A stretch of 64,000 nucleotides of DNA, taken from assembly GCF_004117915.1 (NCBI RefSeq), contig NZ_RSTD01000001.1:248001-312000 (forward strand). The letters run 5' to 3'. A program made the translations under genes and the position numbers. Of this stretch, positions 15,137 through 24,575 are shown in pieces. The number at the start of each line of letters is the position of its first letter. Position 1 is the stretch's first letter. Under the pieces are notes generated by a model that saw only the letters and a list, made by a program, of their open reading frames with translations, ran no database searches and was not told where the DNA came from. The DNA comes from Companilactobacillus metriopterae. GTDB taxonomy: Bacteria > Bacillota > Bacilli > Lactobacillales > Lactobacillaceae.

Positions 15137-15799
15137 ATGGCAAAATTAATTTTGATTAGGCATGGTGAAAGTACTGCCAATGCAAAAAATGAATATACCG
15201 GTTGGAATGATGTCGATTTAACTCCAAAGGGTGAACAGCAGGCACGTGATGCCGCTAAAATAATAAGCAATATTCCAATATCTGAAATACATACATCGGT
15301 TTTAAAAAGAGCTATCAAAACGGCGTATATAATTGCAGATTATAACGATCTTAATTCACTTCCTATAACTAAGACGTGGAGATTAAATGAACGTCACTAT
15401 GGAGCTCTCAGGGGCAAGAATAAAGATGCTACTCGAATAGAGTATGGTAAAGAACAAGTACAATTGTGGCGAAGAAGTTTCTACTCTAGGCCACCATTGT
15501 TAGATAGAAGAGATGAGTTAGTTGGACCTTATAGAAATTTAGATCCAGAGATAATGCCAAAATCAGAAAGTCTCTATGATTCTTATCTTAGAATAATGCC
15601 ATATTTTCAAGATGTTATCGCTCCTAAGTTGAAGGATGGTAAGAATCAATTAGTAGTTGCTCATGGAAGTACAATACGTGCTCTGATGAAATATATCGAA
15701 CAAATAAGTGATGAAGGAATAGACGGGATCGAAGTTGAAAATGGAGATCCAGTAATTTATGAGTTTGATAATGAATTGAATATAATTTCTTCTAAATAA
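15137..15799 (+). CDS. gpmA: 2,3-bisphosphoglycerate-dependent phosphoglycerate mutase
   Basis: This 220-residue cytosolic glycolytic enzyme interconverts 3- and 2-phosphoglycerate. It shows the histidine-phosphatase signature [11 protein letters not shown] with phospho-histidine His9, the [16 protein letters not shown] block, [14 protein letters not shown] and the second catalytic histidine in [11 protein letters not shown]. Length is close to other GpmA proteins (about 225-250). The ATG follows a weak AGGAAT site nine bases after the CDF gene, suggesting translational coupling. It ends at a bidirectional terminator shared with cutC. Lactobacilli often carry several gpm paralogues, so this may not be the main glycolytic copy. 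Confidence 0.9.
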   Translation: MAKLILIRHGESTANAKNEYTGWNDVDLTPKGEQQARDAAKIISNIPISEIHTSVLKRAIKTAYIIADYNDLNSLPITKTWRLNERHYGALRGKNKDATRIEYGKEQVQLWRRSFYSRPPLLDRRDELVGPYRNLDPEIMPKSESLYDSYLRIMPYFQDVIAPKLKDGKNQLVVAHGSTIRALMKYIEQISDEGIDGIEVENGDPVIYEFDNELNIISSK

Positions 15800-15830
15800 A
15801 AAAGTCGACCAATATAGGTCGACTTTTTAT
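15799..15830. terminator. Bidirectional terminator between gpmA and cutC
   Basis: AAAAGTCGACC (15800-15810) and GGTCGACTTTT (15817-15827) form a perfect stem with A and T tracts on each side. Confidence 0.85.
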
Positions 15831-16474
15831 TTTGGATTGATAATTTGTGTTCCATGAAGAGCATTAACATTTAGCTCTTTTGCAATATCATCACAGTTAT
15901 CATAGTTGATACCTCCACCAGGAAGAATTTCTATTCTTCCTGCAGCATATTCGATGATTTCTTTAAGATGATCAATCGTATTTTCAATTGGAATATCCAA
16001 TGCTCCACCATGTGTTAAGATACGATCTACATTGTTTTCAACTAACCAATCAATAGCGTGAAATTGCTTTTCAAGAGGAATAGCGTCAAATGCCATGTGG
16101 AATACTATCTGCATGCCAGATGAAGAACCTATTAATAATTCCATGGCTTCTTCGTCGATATCTCCATCTTTAGTTAATGCACCAAATGTAACAGCATCTA
16201 TTCCAAGTTTTTGTGCTTGAAATAAATCGGCTTCCATCATTTTTAATTCTATATCGTTATAGACAAAATTACCCCCACGAGAGCGAATCATTTCTACTAG
16301 TGGAATACCCTTTTCCTGAAGGTATTTGCTAGTTTCTTGAACGACACCTAGACTTGGGGTTGTTCCCCCAACAGCAAGGTTGTCATTTAATTCAATTCTA
16401 TTAGCGCCAGACATCACCATCAATGGGATGTCGCTAAAATTCTCAACTGCAACTTCTTTATAAATGATATTCAC
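15827..16474 (-). CDS. cutC: CutC family protein (copper homeostasis)
   Basis: This 215-residue soluble TIM-barrel protein matches the CutC family: an N-terminal ANRIELNDNLAVGGTTPS block, MIRSRGGNFVYND, VTFGALTKDGDID, the conserved FHMAFDAI, RILTHGG and ILPGGGIN near the C-terminus. CutC was linked genetically to copper tolerance and binds Cu(I) in enterococci, but its enzymatic role is unclear. It is somewhat shorter than the E. coli protein (248), which is usual for lactobacilli. It lies downstream of the uppP terminator on the same strand, so it has its own promoter. Confidence 0.88.
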   Translation of the reverse strand: MNIIYKEVAVENFSDIPLMVMSGANRIELNDNLAVGGTTPSLGVVQETSKYLQEKGIPLVEMIRSRGGNFVYNDIELKMMEADLFQAQKLGIDAVTFGALTKDGDIDEEAMELLIGSSSGMQIVFHMAFDAIPLEKQFHAIDWLVENNVDRILTHGGALDIPIENTIDHLKEIIEYAAGRIEILPGGGINYDNCDDIAKELNVNALHGTQIINPK

Positions 16475-16511
16475 GTCCTTTTGTAAACATAATAGTTACA
16501 TTATACAGGTC

Positions 16512-16540
16512 AATAAAAAAAGAGCTATAAAAATAGCTCT
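16512..16540 (-). terminator. Terminator of the pgl-uppP operon
   Basis: AGAGCTAT (16521-16528) and ATAGCTCT (16533-16540) form a stem; on the minus strand it is followed by a run of Ts (the As at 16515-16520). It lies just past the uppP stop. Confidence 0.75.
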
Positions 16541-16545
16541 CTAAT

Positions 16546-17376
16546 TTATCTAACAAATCCGAAATATAAGATAACAATAATCGCAAGTATGATTCTGTAC
16601 CAACCAAATATTTTGAAGTCGTTTTTCTTTATGTAGTCTAATAAGAACTTAATTGAGATATAAGCAACAATAAATGAAACTAATGTACCAACTAATAAAA
16701 TAATAGTTTGATCCATTGAGAAAGTATTGCCATCAACTAAGTATTTAACAATCTTCAAAAGTGAGGCACCAAACATAGTTGGTATTGCTAGGAAGAATGA
16801 AAATTCAGTAACAACAAATCTTGAAACACCGATTACTATACCACCTAAGATAGTAGCACCAGATCTAGAAGTACCAGGAACTAACGCTAATACTTGGAAT
16901 AATCCAATTGCAAAAGCTGTTCTATATGACAAACTATTCAAGGAAGTAGTACTTGGCTTTTTATCCTTGGCGTAGTTTTCAATAACGATGAATAAAATAC
17001 CGTAGATAAGCAATGTAGAAGCAATAACTTGCCAACTAGTGAGATTTTGTTCCATCCAGTTGTTAAGAGGAAGACCAACAATTACAGATGGTAATATTGC
17101 AATGATTACCTTAAACCAAATATCCCAAGTTTGACGCTTTTCTAGAGAATCTTTTCTTGGTGAAAATGGATTTAACTTGTGGAAGTAAATGAGAATAACC
17201 GCCAATATAGCACCAAATTGAATTACAACCATGAACATGTCAATAAATGCTTTTGGTTCATTCAAACGAACAAATTCATCAGCTAGGTAAAGATGTCCGG
17301 TAGAACTGATTGGTAGAAATTCTGTGAAACCTTCGATAATTCCCAAAATTATTGTTTTAAATAATTCTACTATCAT
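16546..17376 (-). CDS. uppP: Undecaprenyl-diphosphate phosphatase
   Basis: This 276-residue polytopic membrane enzyme (BacA) recycles undecaprenyl pyrophosphate to the monophosphate carrier used for peptidoglycan and wall polymers. Catalytic motifs are visible: [14 protein letters not shown] near the N-terminus (Glu and Ser/His region) and [10 protein letters not shown] in the second half (the conserved Arg). About eight hydrophobic helices span the chain. It confers bacitracin tolerance when abundant. The gene starts 20 bases after the pgl stop, so they are one operon, with the terminator just after uppP. Length is standard. Confidence 0.95.
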   Translation of the reverse strand: MIVELFKTIILGIIEGFTEFLPISSTGHLYLADEFVRLNEPKAFIDMFMVVIQFGAILAVILIYFHKLNPFSPRKDSLEKRQTWDIWFKVIIAILPSVIVGLPLNNWMEQNLTSWQVIASTLLIYGILFIVIENYAKDKKPSTTSLNSLSYRTAFAIGLFQVLALVPGTSRSGATILGGIVIGVSRFVVTEFSFFLAIPTMFGASLLKIVKYLVDGNTFSMDQTIILLVGTLVSFIVAYISIKFLLDYIKKNDFKIFGWYRIILAIIVILYFGFVR

Positions 17377-17396
17377 AATATTCTCCTATTCATTGA

Positions 17397-18413
17397 TTAA
17401 ATAAAGTGTACACAAACTGATTCAGGAAGTGCAATATCTTTTTGAATTTCAGTAAGTACTCCTTTATTTGGATTACGTTTGAATAGTGTAGCATTATTTG
17501 AATCTTGGTTAGCAACAACCAAATAATCATTTGTGGGATCAAGATCGAAGTCTCTAGGTCCTTGACCTAAAGTTTTGAGGGTAGTAATTTTACGTAATCT
17601 TTTACCATAATCAGATGTTTCAAAAATGGCTATAGTATCTGCACCACGAGTAGAGACATATACATATTTACCATCTTTACTTATTCTGATAGCAGCAGTG
17701 GTATTTTTTTGTTCATCTTTAGCGGCAGAAACTTCATCAATCAATGTAAGTCTTGAGTCTTCTTCATCGTACTTCATGACTAAGACCTTTGAAGATAACT
17801 CACATGCAACGTATGCAATAGATTCCTCAGGGTGGAATACCAAATGTCTAGGAGCATATCCAGATGGTGCAAGGCAATCATTTAATAATTTAGGATTGTG
17901 TGGGTCATCAATGTCGTAGATAGAGATATGATCATTACCATAATCACAAATTATTAATTTACCATCTGGTGTAAGTGCACTATAGTGAGGTTTAGATTGA
18001 TCTTGTTCAGGTCTAGGACCTGATCCTGTGAAGTTGATCTCTGATAGATGTTCAATTTTATTTTCTTCATTGAGACGATCAATCTTTACTTTACTTAAAT
18101 GGAAGTAAGCACTGAAGATTAGACGTCTGCTCTCATCAAACTTAACGTAAGAAGGAGAGGTAGATTCTGAAAAATCACTATCCAAAAGAGTTGGTTCGTT
18201 GTTTATGTCATAGACAACGATTCCACCTTTATCGCCATCTTTTGCCAAGACAATTAATTTTAAATCATTCGTTACATCGATGTATGTAGGATTGTTAAGT
18301 TCAACTAATAGTTCAGGTGTAGTCAGAGTATTTGTCTCAGTATCTAGAGATGATTTGTAGACACCTTTACCATCGTTTTTTGTATAACCACTAAATAAGA
18401 CATTTTCTTGCAT
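17397..18413 (-). CDS. pgl: 6-phosphogluconolactonase (beta-propeller lactonase family)
   Basis: This 338-residue cytosolic protein is built of repeated short beta blades, as in the YbhE/Pgl lactonase family. Recognisable pieces are SGYTKNDGKGVYK at the start, SGPRPEQDQSKPHYSALTPDG, APRHLVFHPEESIAYV and LGQGPRDFDLDP. The Gly-x-x-Pro-Arg-x-x/H-F motifs recur once per few blades. It would hydrolyse 6-phosphogluconolactone in the oxidative pentose phosphate route, or a related lactone. The ATG at 18413 follows GGAGG on the minus strand. It is the first gene of an operon with uppP. Confidence 0.85.
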   Translation of the reverse strand: MQENVLFSGYTKNDGKGVYKSSLDTETNTLTTPELLVELNNPTYIDVTNDLKLIVLAKDGDKGGIVVYDINNEPTLLDSDFSESTSPSYVKFDESRRLIFSAYFHLSKVKIDRLNEENKIEHLSEINFTGSGPRPEQDQSKPHYSALTPDGKLIICDYGNDHISIYDIDDPHNPKLLNDCLAPSGYAPRHLVFHPEESIAYVACELSSKVLVMKYDEEDSRLTLIDEVSAAKDEQKNTTAAIRISKDGKYVYVSTRGADTIAIFETSDYGKRLRKITTLKTLGQGPRDFDLDPTNDYLVVANQDSNNATLFKRNPNKGVLTEIQKDIALPESVCVHFI

Positions 18414-18488
18414 AAAATTTACCTCCGATAATGATATAGTATACAGTATAATATTCTTAATAAATTTTTGATACTACTAGGAGCCATT

Positions 18489-19667
18489 ATGAAATCTCAA
18501 CATGATAATGAAAAAAGTTGGTTCTATCGATTATTTTTAAATAATAGAGCAACTGTAATTCTTTTTAATATCTTTTTGCTGTTTTTAATAATTTTTGTAT
18601 TTACAAAAATTCAATCTGTTTTTAATCCTCTATGGGGAATCTTAAATATTATTTTGCCGCCAGTACTACTGGCACTTGTTCTTTACTATTTGATTAATCC
18701 ACTGATTAATGTTTTAGAAAGAAAATTTAATATTAATCGGGTTATCTCAATAAGTTTTGTTTTTGTTATCATTGCCATTTTGTTGGTTTGGGGAGTTATG
18801 TCGTTAATTCCATTTTTGCAAAATCAAATAGATTCATTGATAAAAAATTGGCCACAATACTGGACTTCAGTTAATAATAGTTTAGATAAATTATTAGATG
18901 ATCCAAAGTTAGGCTACTTTAAGAAGAATTTTGAAGGATCTGATGGTAGTATATCAGCTCATTTACAAGACGCCTTGAAGAAAATGGCACCAAGTGCATT
19001 TAATAACATTGGTTCTGCTGTAGGTATCGTTACAAATATTGTTGTTATCTTGTTGACAGCTCCATTTATCTTATTCTTCATGTTAAAAGATGATAAGAAG
19101 TTCAAACAATCAATTTTGAAATATGTACCTACAAAATTAAAGAAATCAACTGGCGAAACTTTATCAGAAATTAGTCAGTCTCTTAGCTCATATATTACAG
19201 GTCAGTTGACAGTCGCTTTCTGGGTAGCAGTAATGTTCTTTGTTGGTTACCTAATAATCGGTCAAAAGTATGCTCTAGTACTGGGAATTATTGCGGGAAT
19301 TTTAAACTTAATTCCTTATGTTGGTTCAACATTGGCTTTAATCCCTTCATTAGTTATTGCTGCATTTGTTGCTCCTTCAATGATATTGAAAGTTTTGATT
19401 GTGTTTGTGGTTGAGCAAACTATTGAAACTCGTGTTGTTTCACCAATTATTGTTGGTAACAAGATGCAAATGCATCCGGTCACAACTATTTTGGTCTTGC
19501 TAGTTTCAGCAGGAATGTATGGATTAGTTGGAATGATAGCTGGTATTCCAATCTTTGCTATTTTGAAAATCTTGTTCGTAAGAGTCTTTGAATGGGTAAA
19601 GAAAAATAACGATTGGTATGATGAACCTGAAGTAATAATTGAAGAAACAGAAGATACAAAGAAGTAA
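18489..19667 (+). CDS. AI-2E family transporter (YueF/YtvI-like)
   Basis: This 392-residue integral membrane protein has about eight helices and a soluble segment (about 140-210), the AI-2E/PF01594 layout. Family motifs are the PFILFFMLKDD turn, YITGQLTVAFWVAVMFF, the NLIPYVGSTLALIP loop and VVSPIIVGNKMQMHP. Some members export autoinducer-2 or act as Na+/H+ antiporters; the substrate of this one is unknown. The ATG at 18489 follows AGGAG; an in-frame start seven codons earlier lies within the ribosome-binding region and is rejected. It is divergent from pgl. A strong promoter for the next unit begins 11 bases after its stop. Confidence 0.85.
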   Translation: MKSQHDNEKSWFYRLFLNNRATVILFNIFLLFLIIFVFTKIQSVFNPLWGILNIILPPVLLALVLYYLINPLINVLERKFNINRVISISFVFVIIAILLVWGVMSLIPFLQNQIDSLIKNWPQYWTSVNNSLDKLLDDPKLGYFKKNFEGSDGSISAHLQDALKKMAPSAFNNIGSAVGIVTNIVVILLTAPFILFFMLKDDKKFKQSILKYVPTKLKKSTGETLSEISQSLSSYITGQLTVAFWVAVMFFVGYLIIGQKYALVLGIIAGILNLIPYVGSTLALIPSLVIAAFVAPSMILKVLIVFVVEQTIETRVVSPIIVGNKMQMHPVTTILVLLVSAGMYGLVGMIAGIPIFAILKILFVRVFEWVKKNNDWYDEPEVIIEETEDTKK

Positions 19668-19678
19668 GTTTATATGGG

Positions 19679-19707
19679 TTGATAAACATGGATATTGTGT
19701 CTATAAT
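19679..19707 (+). promoter_or_regulatory. Strong promoter of the trmL leader RNA
   Basis: TTGATA (19679-19684) and TATAAT (19702-19707) are exactly 17 bases apart, near-perfect sigma-A elements. Transcription would begin around 19714, about 140 bases before the trmL ATG. Confidence 0.7.
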
Positions 19708-19713
19708 ATAGTT

Positions 19714-19828
19714 TATACTTTACGTTTATCTGTTTTTCTCAGAATAAGTTTTGATAAAAGCAAATAAATCATGAAGATCACTAACGTATGCCCTTGCCGT
19801 GTTTATAACCGAGGGTATGCGTTTTTTT
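19714..19828 (+). ncRNA. Candidate leader or small RNA with intrinsic terminator ahead of trmL
   Basis: Between the strong promoter and trmL lies a roughly 115-base transcript that ends in an intrinsic terminator with several G-U pairs. This is the layout of a riboswitch, attenuator or independent small RNA. No known class (T-box, purine, SAM, preQ1, THF, 6S, SRP) was recognised by eye. No convincing peptide gene lies inside it. Confidence 0.4.
19784..19828 (+). terminator. Intrinsic terminator upstream of trmL
   Basis: ACGTATGCCCTTG (19784-19796) pairs along its whole length with CGAGGGTATGCGT (19810-19822), three pairs being G-U, followed by seven Ts. Confidence 0.75.
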
Positions 19829-19853
19829 AATAAAAAATAAAGGATATTCAAAA

Positions 19854-20363
19854 ATGACAAATCATATTGTATTATATGAACCCCTAATGCCAGCAAATAC
19901 TGGTAATATAGCAAGAACGTGTGCGGGAACTAATACGGAATTACATCTTATTAGACCATTAGGATTTAGTACAGATGATGCACAGATGAAGCGTGCTGGT
20001 TTGGATTATTGGGATAAGGTTAAGATAACTTATCATGATGATTTGGACGAATTTCTGGATTCTGTTCCTGATGACCAATACTTATACCTCATTACAAAAT
20101 TTTCAGATAAAGTCTATAGTGACAACGATTTTTCTAATACAGATGTTGATCATTATTTCTTATTTGGTAAAGAAACCACTGGATTGCCTGAAAAATTTAT
20201 GCGTAAGAATCCTGAAAAATGTTTACGTATTCCTATGAGTGATAATATTCGCGCGTTGAATCTTGCAAATAGTTGTGCACTAGTTATTTATGAGGCTATA
20301 AGACAACAAAACTTTGCAGGATTAGAATTATCGCACCATTATGAAAATGATAAATTAGATTAG
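19854..20363 (+). CDS. trmL: tRNA (cytidine/uridine-34 2'-O)-methyltransferase
   Basis: This 169-residue SPOUT-class enzyme methylates the wobble ribose of tRNA-Leu isoacceptors with S-adenosylmethionine. It shows the N-terminal YEPLMPANTGNIARTCAGT block (motif with the catalytic Arg), the FGKETTGLPEKFM segment and the C-terminal knot IPMSDNIRALNLANSCALVIYEA that binds cofactor. Length is standard for the TrmL/CspR group. AAAGGAT precedes the ATG. It sits beyond a terminator-bearing leader, so expression may need readthrough. A DUF1149 gene follows 14 bases downstream. Confidence 0.93.
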   Translation: MTNHIVLYEPLMPANTGNIARTCAGTNTELHLIRPLGFSTDDAQMKRAGLDYWDKVKITYHDDLDEFLDSVPDDQYLYLITKFSDKVYSDNDFSNTDVDHYFLFGKETTGLPEKFMRKNPEKCLRIPMSDNIRALNLANSCALVIYEAIRQQNFAGLELSHHYENDKLD

Positions 20364-20377
20364 AGGAGTTTTTATTT

Positions 20378-20776
20378 ATGAAGGCAAATAGGGGACCAAT
20401 TCAAGTTGACAGTTTTCACTACGACGTTGAAGCACAAACAGCAGAGGTTAGCCAAGATATTCAAGTTAATACGGTAAAACCTGACTTAAAAGATCAAGAT
20501 GGAAATGTATTAGATGATTCAGAAGGTGCATTTTTCCAAATTGTGATTCCTTTTGATATTCACACAGAAAATGCACCATTTAGGGTAACCGGATTGCTTG
20601 GACAAGTAATTCAATTGGTAGATTTCCATGGTGATGCTTCTGAAATTGACGGAGAAGAAATCAAAAGATTAAGTCGACCACTAATAGAGTATATTGAAAC
20701 TCTTACATATCAAGTAACAGCAATAACTTTGAACAAAGGTGTTTCACTTAACTTCACAGCAAATGAAAATCAATAA
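20378..20776 (+). CDS. DUF1149 family protein (SecB-like fold)
   Basis: This 132-residue soluble acidic protein matches DUF1149, a Lactobacillales family predicted to share the SecB chaperone fold. Markers are FHYDVEAQTAEVSQDIQVN near the start, the IVIPFDIHTENAPFRVTG strand pair and the RPLIEYIETLTYQVTAI helix. Its role is unknown; a chaperone-like or export-related job is only an inference from the fold. TTAGAGGAG precedes the ATG, 14 bases after trmL, so the two are cotranscribed. A perfect terminator follows the stop. Confidence 0.82.
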   Translation: MKANRGPIQVDSFHYDVEAQTAEVSQDIQVNTVKPDLKDQDGNVLDDSEGAFFQIVIPFDIHTENAPFRVTGLLGQVIQLVDFHGDASEIDGEEIKRLSRPLIEYIETLTYQVTAITLNKGVSLNFTANENQ

Positions 20777-20808
20777 AAAATAACAGCCTATAGGCTGTTA
20801 TTTTTTTA
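20777..20808 (+). terminator. Terminator of the trmL-DUF1149 operon
   Basis: AATAACAGCCTA (20779-20790) pairs with TAGGCTGTTATT (20791-20802), followed by a T run. Confidence 0.8.
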
Positions 20809-20889
20809 AGATTAATTTTAGAAATCTCTTTTTCTTATGAGATAAAGGTATAATTTAAAGTAATATTGAGCAAAATGGGTGAATAATTA

Positions 20890-23295
20890 ATGGCTAAAAA
20901 AGTAGCAAAGAAAAAGTCTAAAAAAACTAGCAAAAATTCCAGTAAAAAAACTAACCAGAATGAACGTATAGTAGGTTCTGTTGTTAGTTTAGTATCTATT
21001 GTCTTATCAGTATTAGGATTGTTTCAATTTGGGTTAGTAGGACGATTTTTCGATAATATTTATAGAATATTCGTAGGGGATAGTTATCCAGTTCTATTAA
21101 TAATAACAATTTTTGCAAGTGTATTTGTTATAGCCACAGGTCGATTCCCAATGATGAATCTGAAACGAAATGTTGGCTTTTTGATAACTTATTTAGGTTC
21201 TCTGGTCTTATTACATGCCATACTATTTGGTCAAATGAAGCTGTATCATAACTTTGCTCAAGTAACTTGGAACATATTATCTGCGGATATAGCTAAAGTT
21301 GCTGTTCAACAATCCGTAGGTGGAGGTATGATTGGAGCTTATCTATATGGTTTCTTTATGCCAATGTTTTCAACCGCAGGGACTTACTTTGTAACAATAT
21401 TTTTAATTGTTGTGGGTATTTTGATGTTATTTAATTTTACAATGAAGCAGGTTGCTATATTTACAACCAGTGTCCTTGTTAAAATAAAGAATGGCATGAA
21501 ATCGATGAAAGAATCTACTTCCAAGGGATTAGACAATTATCGAGAAACACATGAGGAAAATCAAAAGGCAAATACAGAAAACAAACCACAACAAGATGTT
21601 GTTAGGGATGACAGTAAATTTCAAGATATTAATACTTTTGCCAATGATACTCAAAAGGAAGAGCCAGAATCGGAATTTCATATTGATATCCCTAACCAAC
21701 CTACTGTATCAACTACAAAACCTGCTGAAAAACCCTCAGCAACTATTATGTCTCAGCCTCATGGTATGGGAAACTCTGGAGATAAGGATTTACCTACACC
21801 AGTAGAAAATAAAACAAAATCAAATAATTCTGTAGATGAAAACTATGAATTACCATCTGTTGATCTTTTGACTGATGTTGTTCAAGCTGATCAAAGTGAT
21901 GAAGTAAGATTAATTGATCAAAACAAAGACAAATTAAAAGCTACATTCAAGAGTTTTGGTGTCGATGTTGAAGTTAAAAAAGCTAGTTTGGGTCCCGCAG
22001 TTACAAAATATGAAATTCAGCCTGCCGTTGGTGTAAAAGTAAGTAAAATTGTCAATCTTGCAGATGATCTTGCCTTAGCATTGGCTGCTAAGGATATTCG
22101 TATTGAGGCACCAATTCCAGGTAAATCATTTGTAGGTATTGAAGTCCCTAATACGACAGTTTCCACAGTTTCATTTAAAGAAATAACTGAAAGACAACCT
22201 GATAAGATTCATCCCTTAACCGTTCCTTTGGGTAAGGATGTTACAGGTAACATAATAGAAGCAGATATCACAAAAATGCCGCATTTACTTATAGCTGGTT
22301 CTACAGGTTCAGGTAAATCTGTTGCAATCAACACAATAATTACTGGTATTTTGATGAAATCTAAGCCAAATGAAGTAAAATTAATTCTTATTGATCCTAA
22401 AATGGTTGAGTTAAATATTTATAATGGAATACCTCATTTGTTAATTCCGGTAGTTACAGACTCAAGACGTGCTGCTGGTGCACTACAAAAAGCTGTACAA
22501 GAGATGGAAAGAAGATATAAGCTTTTTGCAGAAACAAATCATCGAAATATCGGCGAATACAATTCTTCTGTCGATGAATTTAATAAGACAGCTTCAGAAG
22601 ATCAACAAATGGAACGTTTGCCATTCATAGTTGTAATTGTAGATGAGTTATCAGATTTGATGATGGTTGCAGGACATGAAGTAGAAGCAGCAATTGTTCG
22701 TTTGGCACAAATGGCACGTGCTGCTGGATTGCATATTATAATTGCTACGCAACGTCCATCTGTTGATGTTATTACTGGTTTGATTAAAGCAAATATTCCG
22801 TCAAGAATAGCTTTTGCTGTATCAAGTGGTGTTGATTCTAGAACAATTTTAGATTCTGTTGGTGCAGAAAAGTTATTGGGTAGAGGAGATATGTTATTCC
22901 AACCAATAGGTAAAAGTAAACCTACTCGTGTTCAAGGTGCCTATATTTCTGAAACAGAAGTTGAAAATGTTGTAAACTTTGTTAGCGATCAGCAAGAAGC
23001 AGAGTACAATGAAGAAATGATACCGACGGATATGGAAGAAAATTCATCTGAAAGTAACGAAAAACCTAATGATGAATACTGGAATGATGCACTAGAACTA
23101 GTCGTAAACCAACAAGGTGCAAGTACATCTATGTTACAAAGAAGATTCCAAATAGGTTACAATCGAGCAGCTAGAATTGTAGACTTGATGGAAGAAAAAG
23201 GAATTGTTGGACCATCAGAAGGAAGTAAGCAAAGGAAAGTTTTGATTACTCCTGAACAATTAGAACAACTAAAAAATAATCAGGCGGATAATTAG
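20890..23295 (+). CDS. ftsK: DNA translocase FtsK/SpoIIIE
   Basis: This 801-residue septal DNA pump clears chromosomes from the closing division site. A Lys/Ser-rich N-terminus leads to four membrane helices (about 30-185), then a long hydrophilic acidic linker (about 200-330) and the RecA-like motor. Walker A is GSTGSGKS (about 469-477) and Walker B is IVVIVDELSDLMM. ATQRPSVDVITGLIKANIPSRIAF is represented at about residues 618-641 and is a family signature. The C-terminal gamma winged helix (about 730-795, STSMLQRRFQIGYNRAARI) reads KOPS/SRS sequences. A TTG-started yfmF follows two bases after the stop. Confidence 0.95.
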   Translation: MAKKVAKKKSKKTSKNSSKKTNQNERIVGSVVSLVSIVLSVLGLFQFGLVGRFFDNIYRIFVGDSYPVLLIITIFASVFVIATGRFPMMNLKRNVGFLITYLGSLVLLHAILFGQMKLYHNFAQVTWNILSADIAKVAVQQSVGGGMIGAYLYGFFMPMFSTAGTYFVTIFLIVVGILMLFNFTMKQVAIFTTSVLVKIKNGMKSMKESTSKGLDNYRETHEENQKANTENKPQQDVVRDDSKFQDINTFANDTQKEEPESEFHIDIPNQPTVSTTKPAEKPSATIMSQPHGMGNSGDKDLPTPVENKTKSNNSVDENYELPSVDLLTDVVQADQSDEVRLIDQNKDKLKATFKSFGVDVEVKKASLGPAVTKYEIQPAVGVKVSKIVNLADDLALALAAKDIRIEAPIPGKSFVGIEVPNTTVSTVSFKEITERQPDKIHPLTVPLGKDVTGNIIEADITKMPHLLIAGSTGSGKSVAINTIITGILMKSKPNEVKLILIDPKMVELNIYNGIPHLLIPVVTDSRRAAGALQKAVQEMERRYKLFAETNHRNIGEYNSSVDEFNKTASEDQQMERLPFIVVIVDELSDLMMVAGHEVEAAIVRLAQMARAAGLHIIIATQRPSVDVITGLIKANIPSRIAFAVSSGVDSRTILDSVGAEKLLGRGDMLFQPIGKSKPTRVQGAYISETEVENVVNFVSDQQEAEYNEEMIPTDMEENSSESNEKPNDEYWNDALELVVNQQGASTSMLQRRFQIGYNRAARIVDLMEEKGIVGPSEGSKQRKVLITPEQLEQLKNNQADN

Positions 23296-23297
23296 AT

Positions 23298-24572
23298 TTG
23301 AGAAAAGAAATAGCAAAAAATGTTGTGTTAAATATAATCCCAATGCAGAAATTCAGAACTATTAAGGTACAAATAGATTTTTTACGCCCCTTGTTGAAGG
23401 ATGAAAACGCACAACGTAGATTATTAGCAAATGTATTGTCTAATTCTACAAAAAAATATCCCACATTTAAGAAGTTAAATGACCGTGAAATGGAACTTTA
23501 CGGTACAGAAATTAATGTTTACACTAGAGGATTAATTAACTACAACGATTTAGCTATCAGTGCAGAATTTGCAGATCCACAATTTTTGATTGGTGGAGAT
23601 AATTTAATAAAAGAGAATTTGGAATTATTGTCAGAAATTATTTTAAATCTTAATATTGAAAATAATTTATTTGAAAAAACTGCATTTGATACTGAGAAAA
23701 GTAACTTAATTTCCAATTTGTTATCAATAGATGACAATCAAGATTTAGTTAGTTCTTTGGCATTGAATCGTTTGATTTATAAGAACAATGTTAATAAACA
23801 ATTACCTATTTTTGGTACAGTTGAGCAAGTTGAAAATATTACTAATCAGGGATTATTGGATTACTATAAAAAAGTTATTTCTGAAGACACAGTTGTTATC
23901 AATGTTGTTGGTGATGTTGATGAACAAGAAATTATCAATATTTTCGAAGATGGCAAGTTAGCCGAATTTTTCCAAAAAGAACGACCTACTTTAGATTTGA
24001 AATTTGATAATTTTGATGAACTAAAGGAAACTCCTGCTATTCAAAAAGAGCATAAAAAACTCAACCAAAGTAGGATAGCTGAGGCTTTTACTACTGAAAA
24101 AATATCTGAAGATATCAGCTTTTTGGCTCCACAAATTATGAATCTTATCTTAGGTGGGGATGATCAATCTCAGTTATTCCAAGAAGTCCGCGAGAAGAAT
24201 AGCTTAGCTTATTCTGTTTCAAGCTCGTATCAACCTATTAGTCGATTAGTTACAATTCACGCTGGTCTAGATGCTAATTCTTTGAATAAAACTGTAGAAT
24301 TAATTTCGGATCAAATAGACTATATAAAAAATGGTAATGTATCAGCTGATCAGATTGAACACGCTAAAAAAGTAATGTCTACTAGACGCTTAATAGGAAG
24401 TGACTCAATTCAACACTACATAAATCGTAGTATTTGGGATATTATTTATCCTCAATCATTATTAGATGATGAGAAATTTAGAGTAGAGTTAGAAAAAGTA
24501 GACGTTGCACAAGTTGCAGAGGTAGCTAGTTCTATGAAAGTAATTGCACAATATCAATTAATTGGAGACTAA
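23298..24572 (+). CDS. yfmF: M16-family protein YfmF, EF-P modification-associated (catalytically inactive half)
   Basis: This 424-residue protein has the M16 (insulinase/pitrilysin) double fold: an N-terminal half with MELYGTEINVYTRG and a C-terminal half with REKNSLAYSVSSSY and HAGLDANS. It lacks the inverted zinc motif HxxEH at the usual N-terminal place, so it should be the non-catalytic partner of the next gene, as in two-subunit M16B enzymes. Orthologues (ymfF in Bacillus) are named for association with 5-aminopentanol modification of elongation factor P. Start is a TTG at 23298, two bases after ftsK, implying coupled translation. Confidence 0.88.
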   Translation: MRKEIAKNVVLNIIPMQKFRTIKVQIDFLRPLLKDENAQRRLLANVLSNSTKKYPTFKKLNDREMELYGTEINVYTRGLINYNDLAISAEFADPQFLIGGDNLIKENLELLSEIILNLNIENNLFEKTAFDTEKSNLISNLLSIDDNQDLVSSLALNRLIYKNNVNKQLPIFGTVEQVENITNQGLLDYYKKVISEDTVVINVVGDVDEQEIINIFEDGKLAEFFQKERPTLDLKFDNFDELKETPAIQKEHKKLNQSRIAEAFTTEKISEDISFLAPQIMNLILGGDDQSQLFQEVREKNSLAYSVSSSYQPISRLVTIHAGLDANSLNKTVELISDQIDYIKNGNVSADQIEHAKKVMSTRRLIGSDSIQHYINRSIWDIIYPQSLLDDEKFRVELEKVDVAQVAEVASSMKVIAQYQLIGD

Positions 24573-24575
24573 ACA

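Noticed and set aside
17626-17919. Plus-strand 97-codon frame inside pgl
   Set aside because: Shadow of the lactonase gene with no start signal and no family resemblance.
19714-19828. Known riboswitch (preQ1, purine, THF, SAM, T-box) before trmL
   Set aside because: None of the conserved cores of these classes could be recognised by eye; left as an unclassified RNA candidate.
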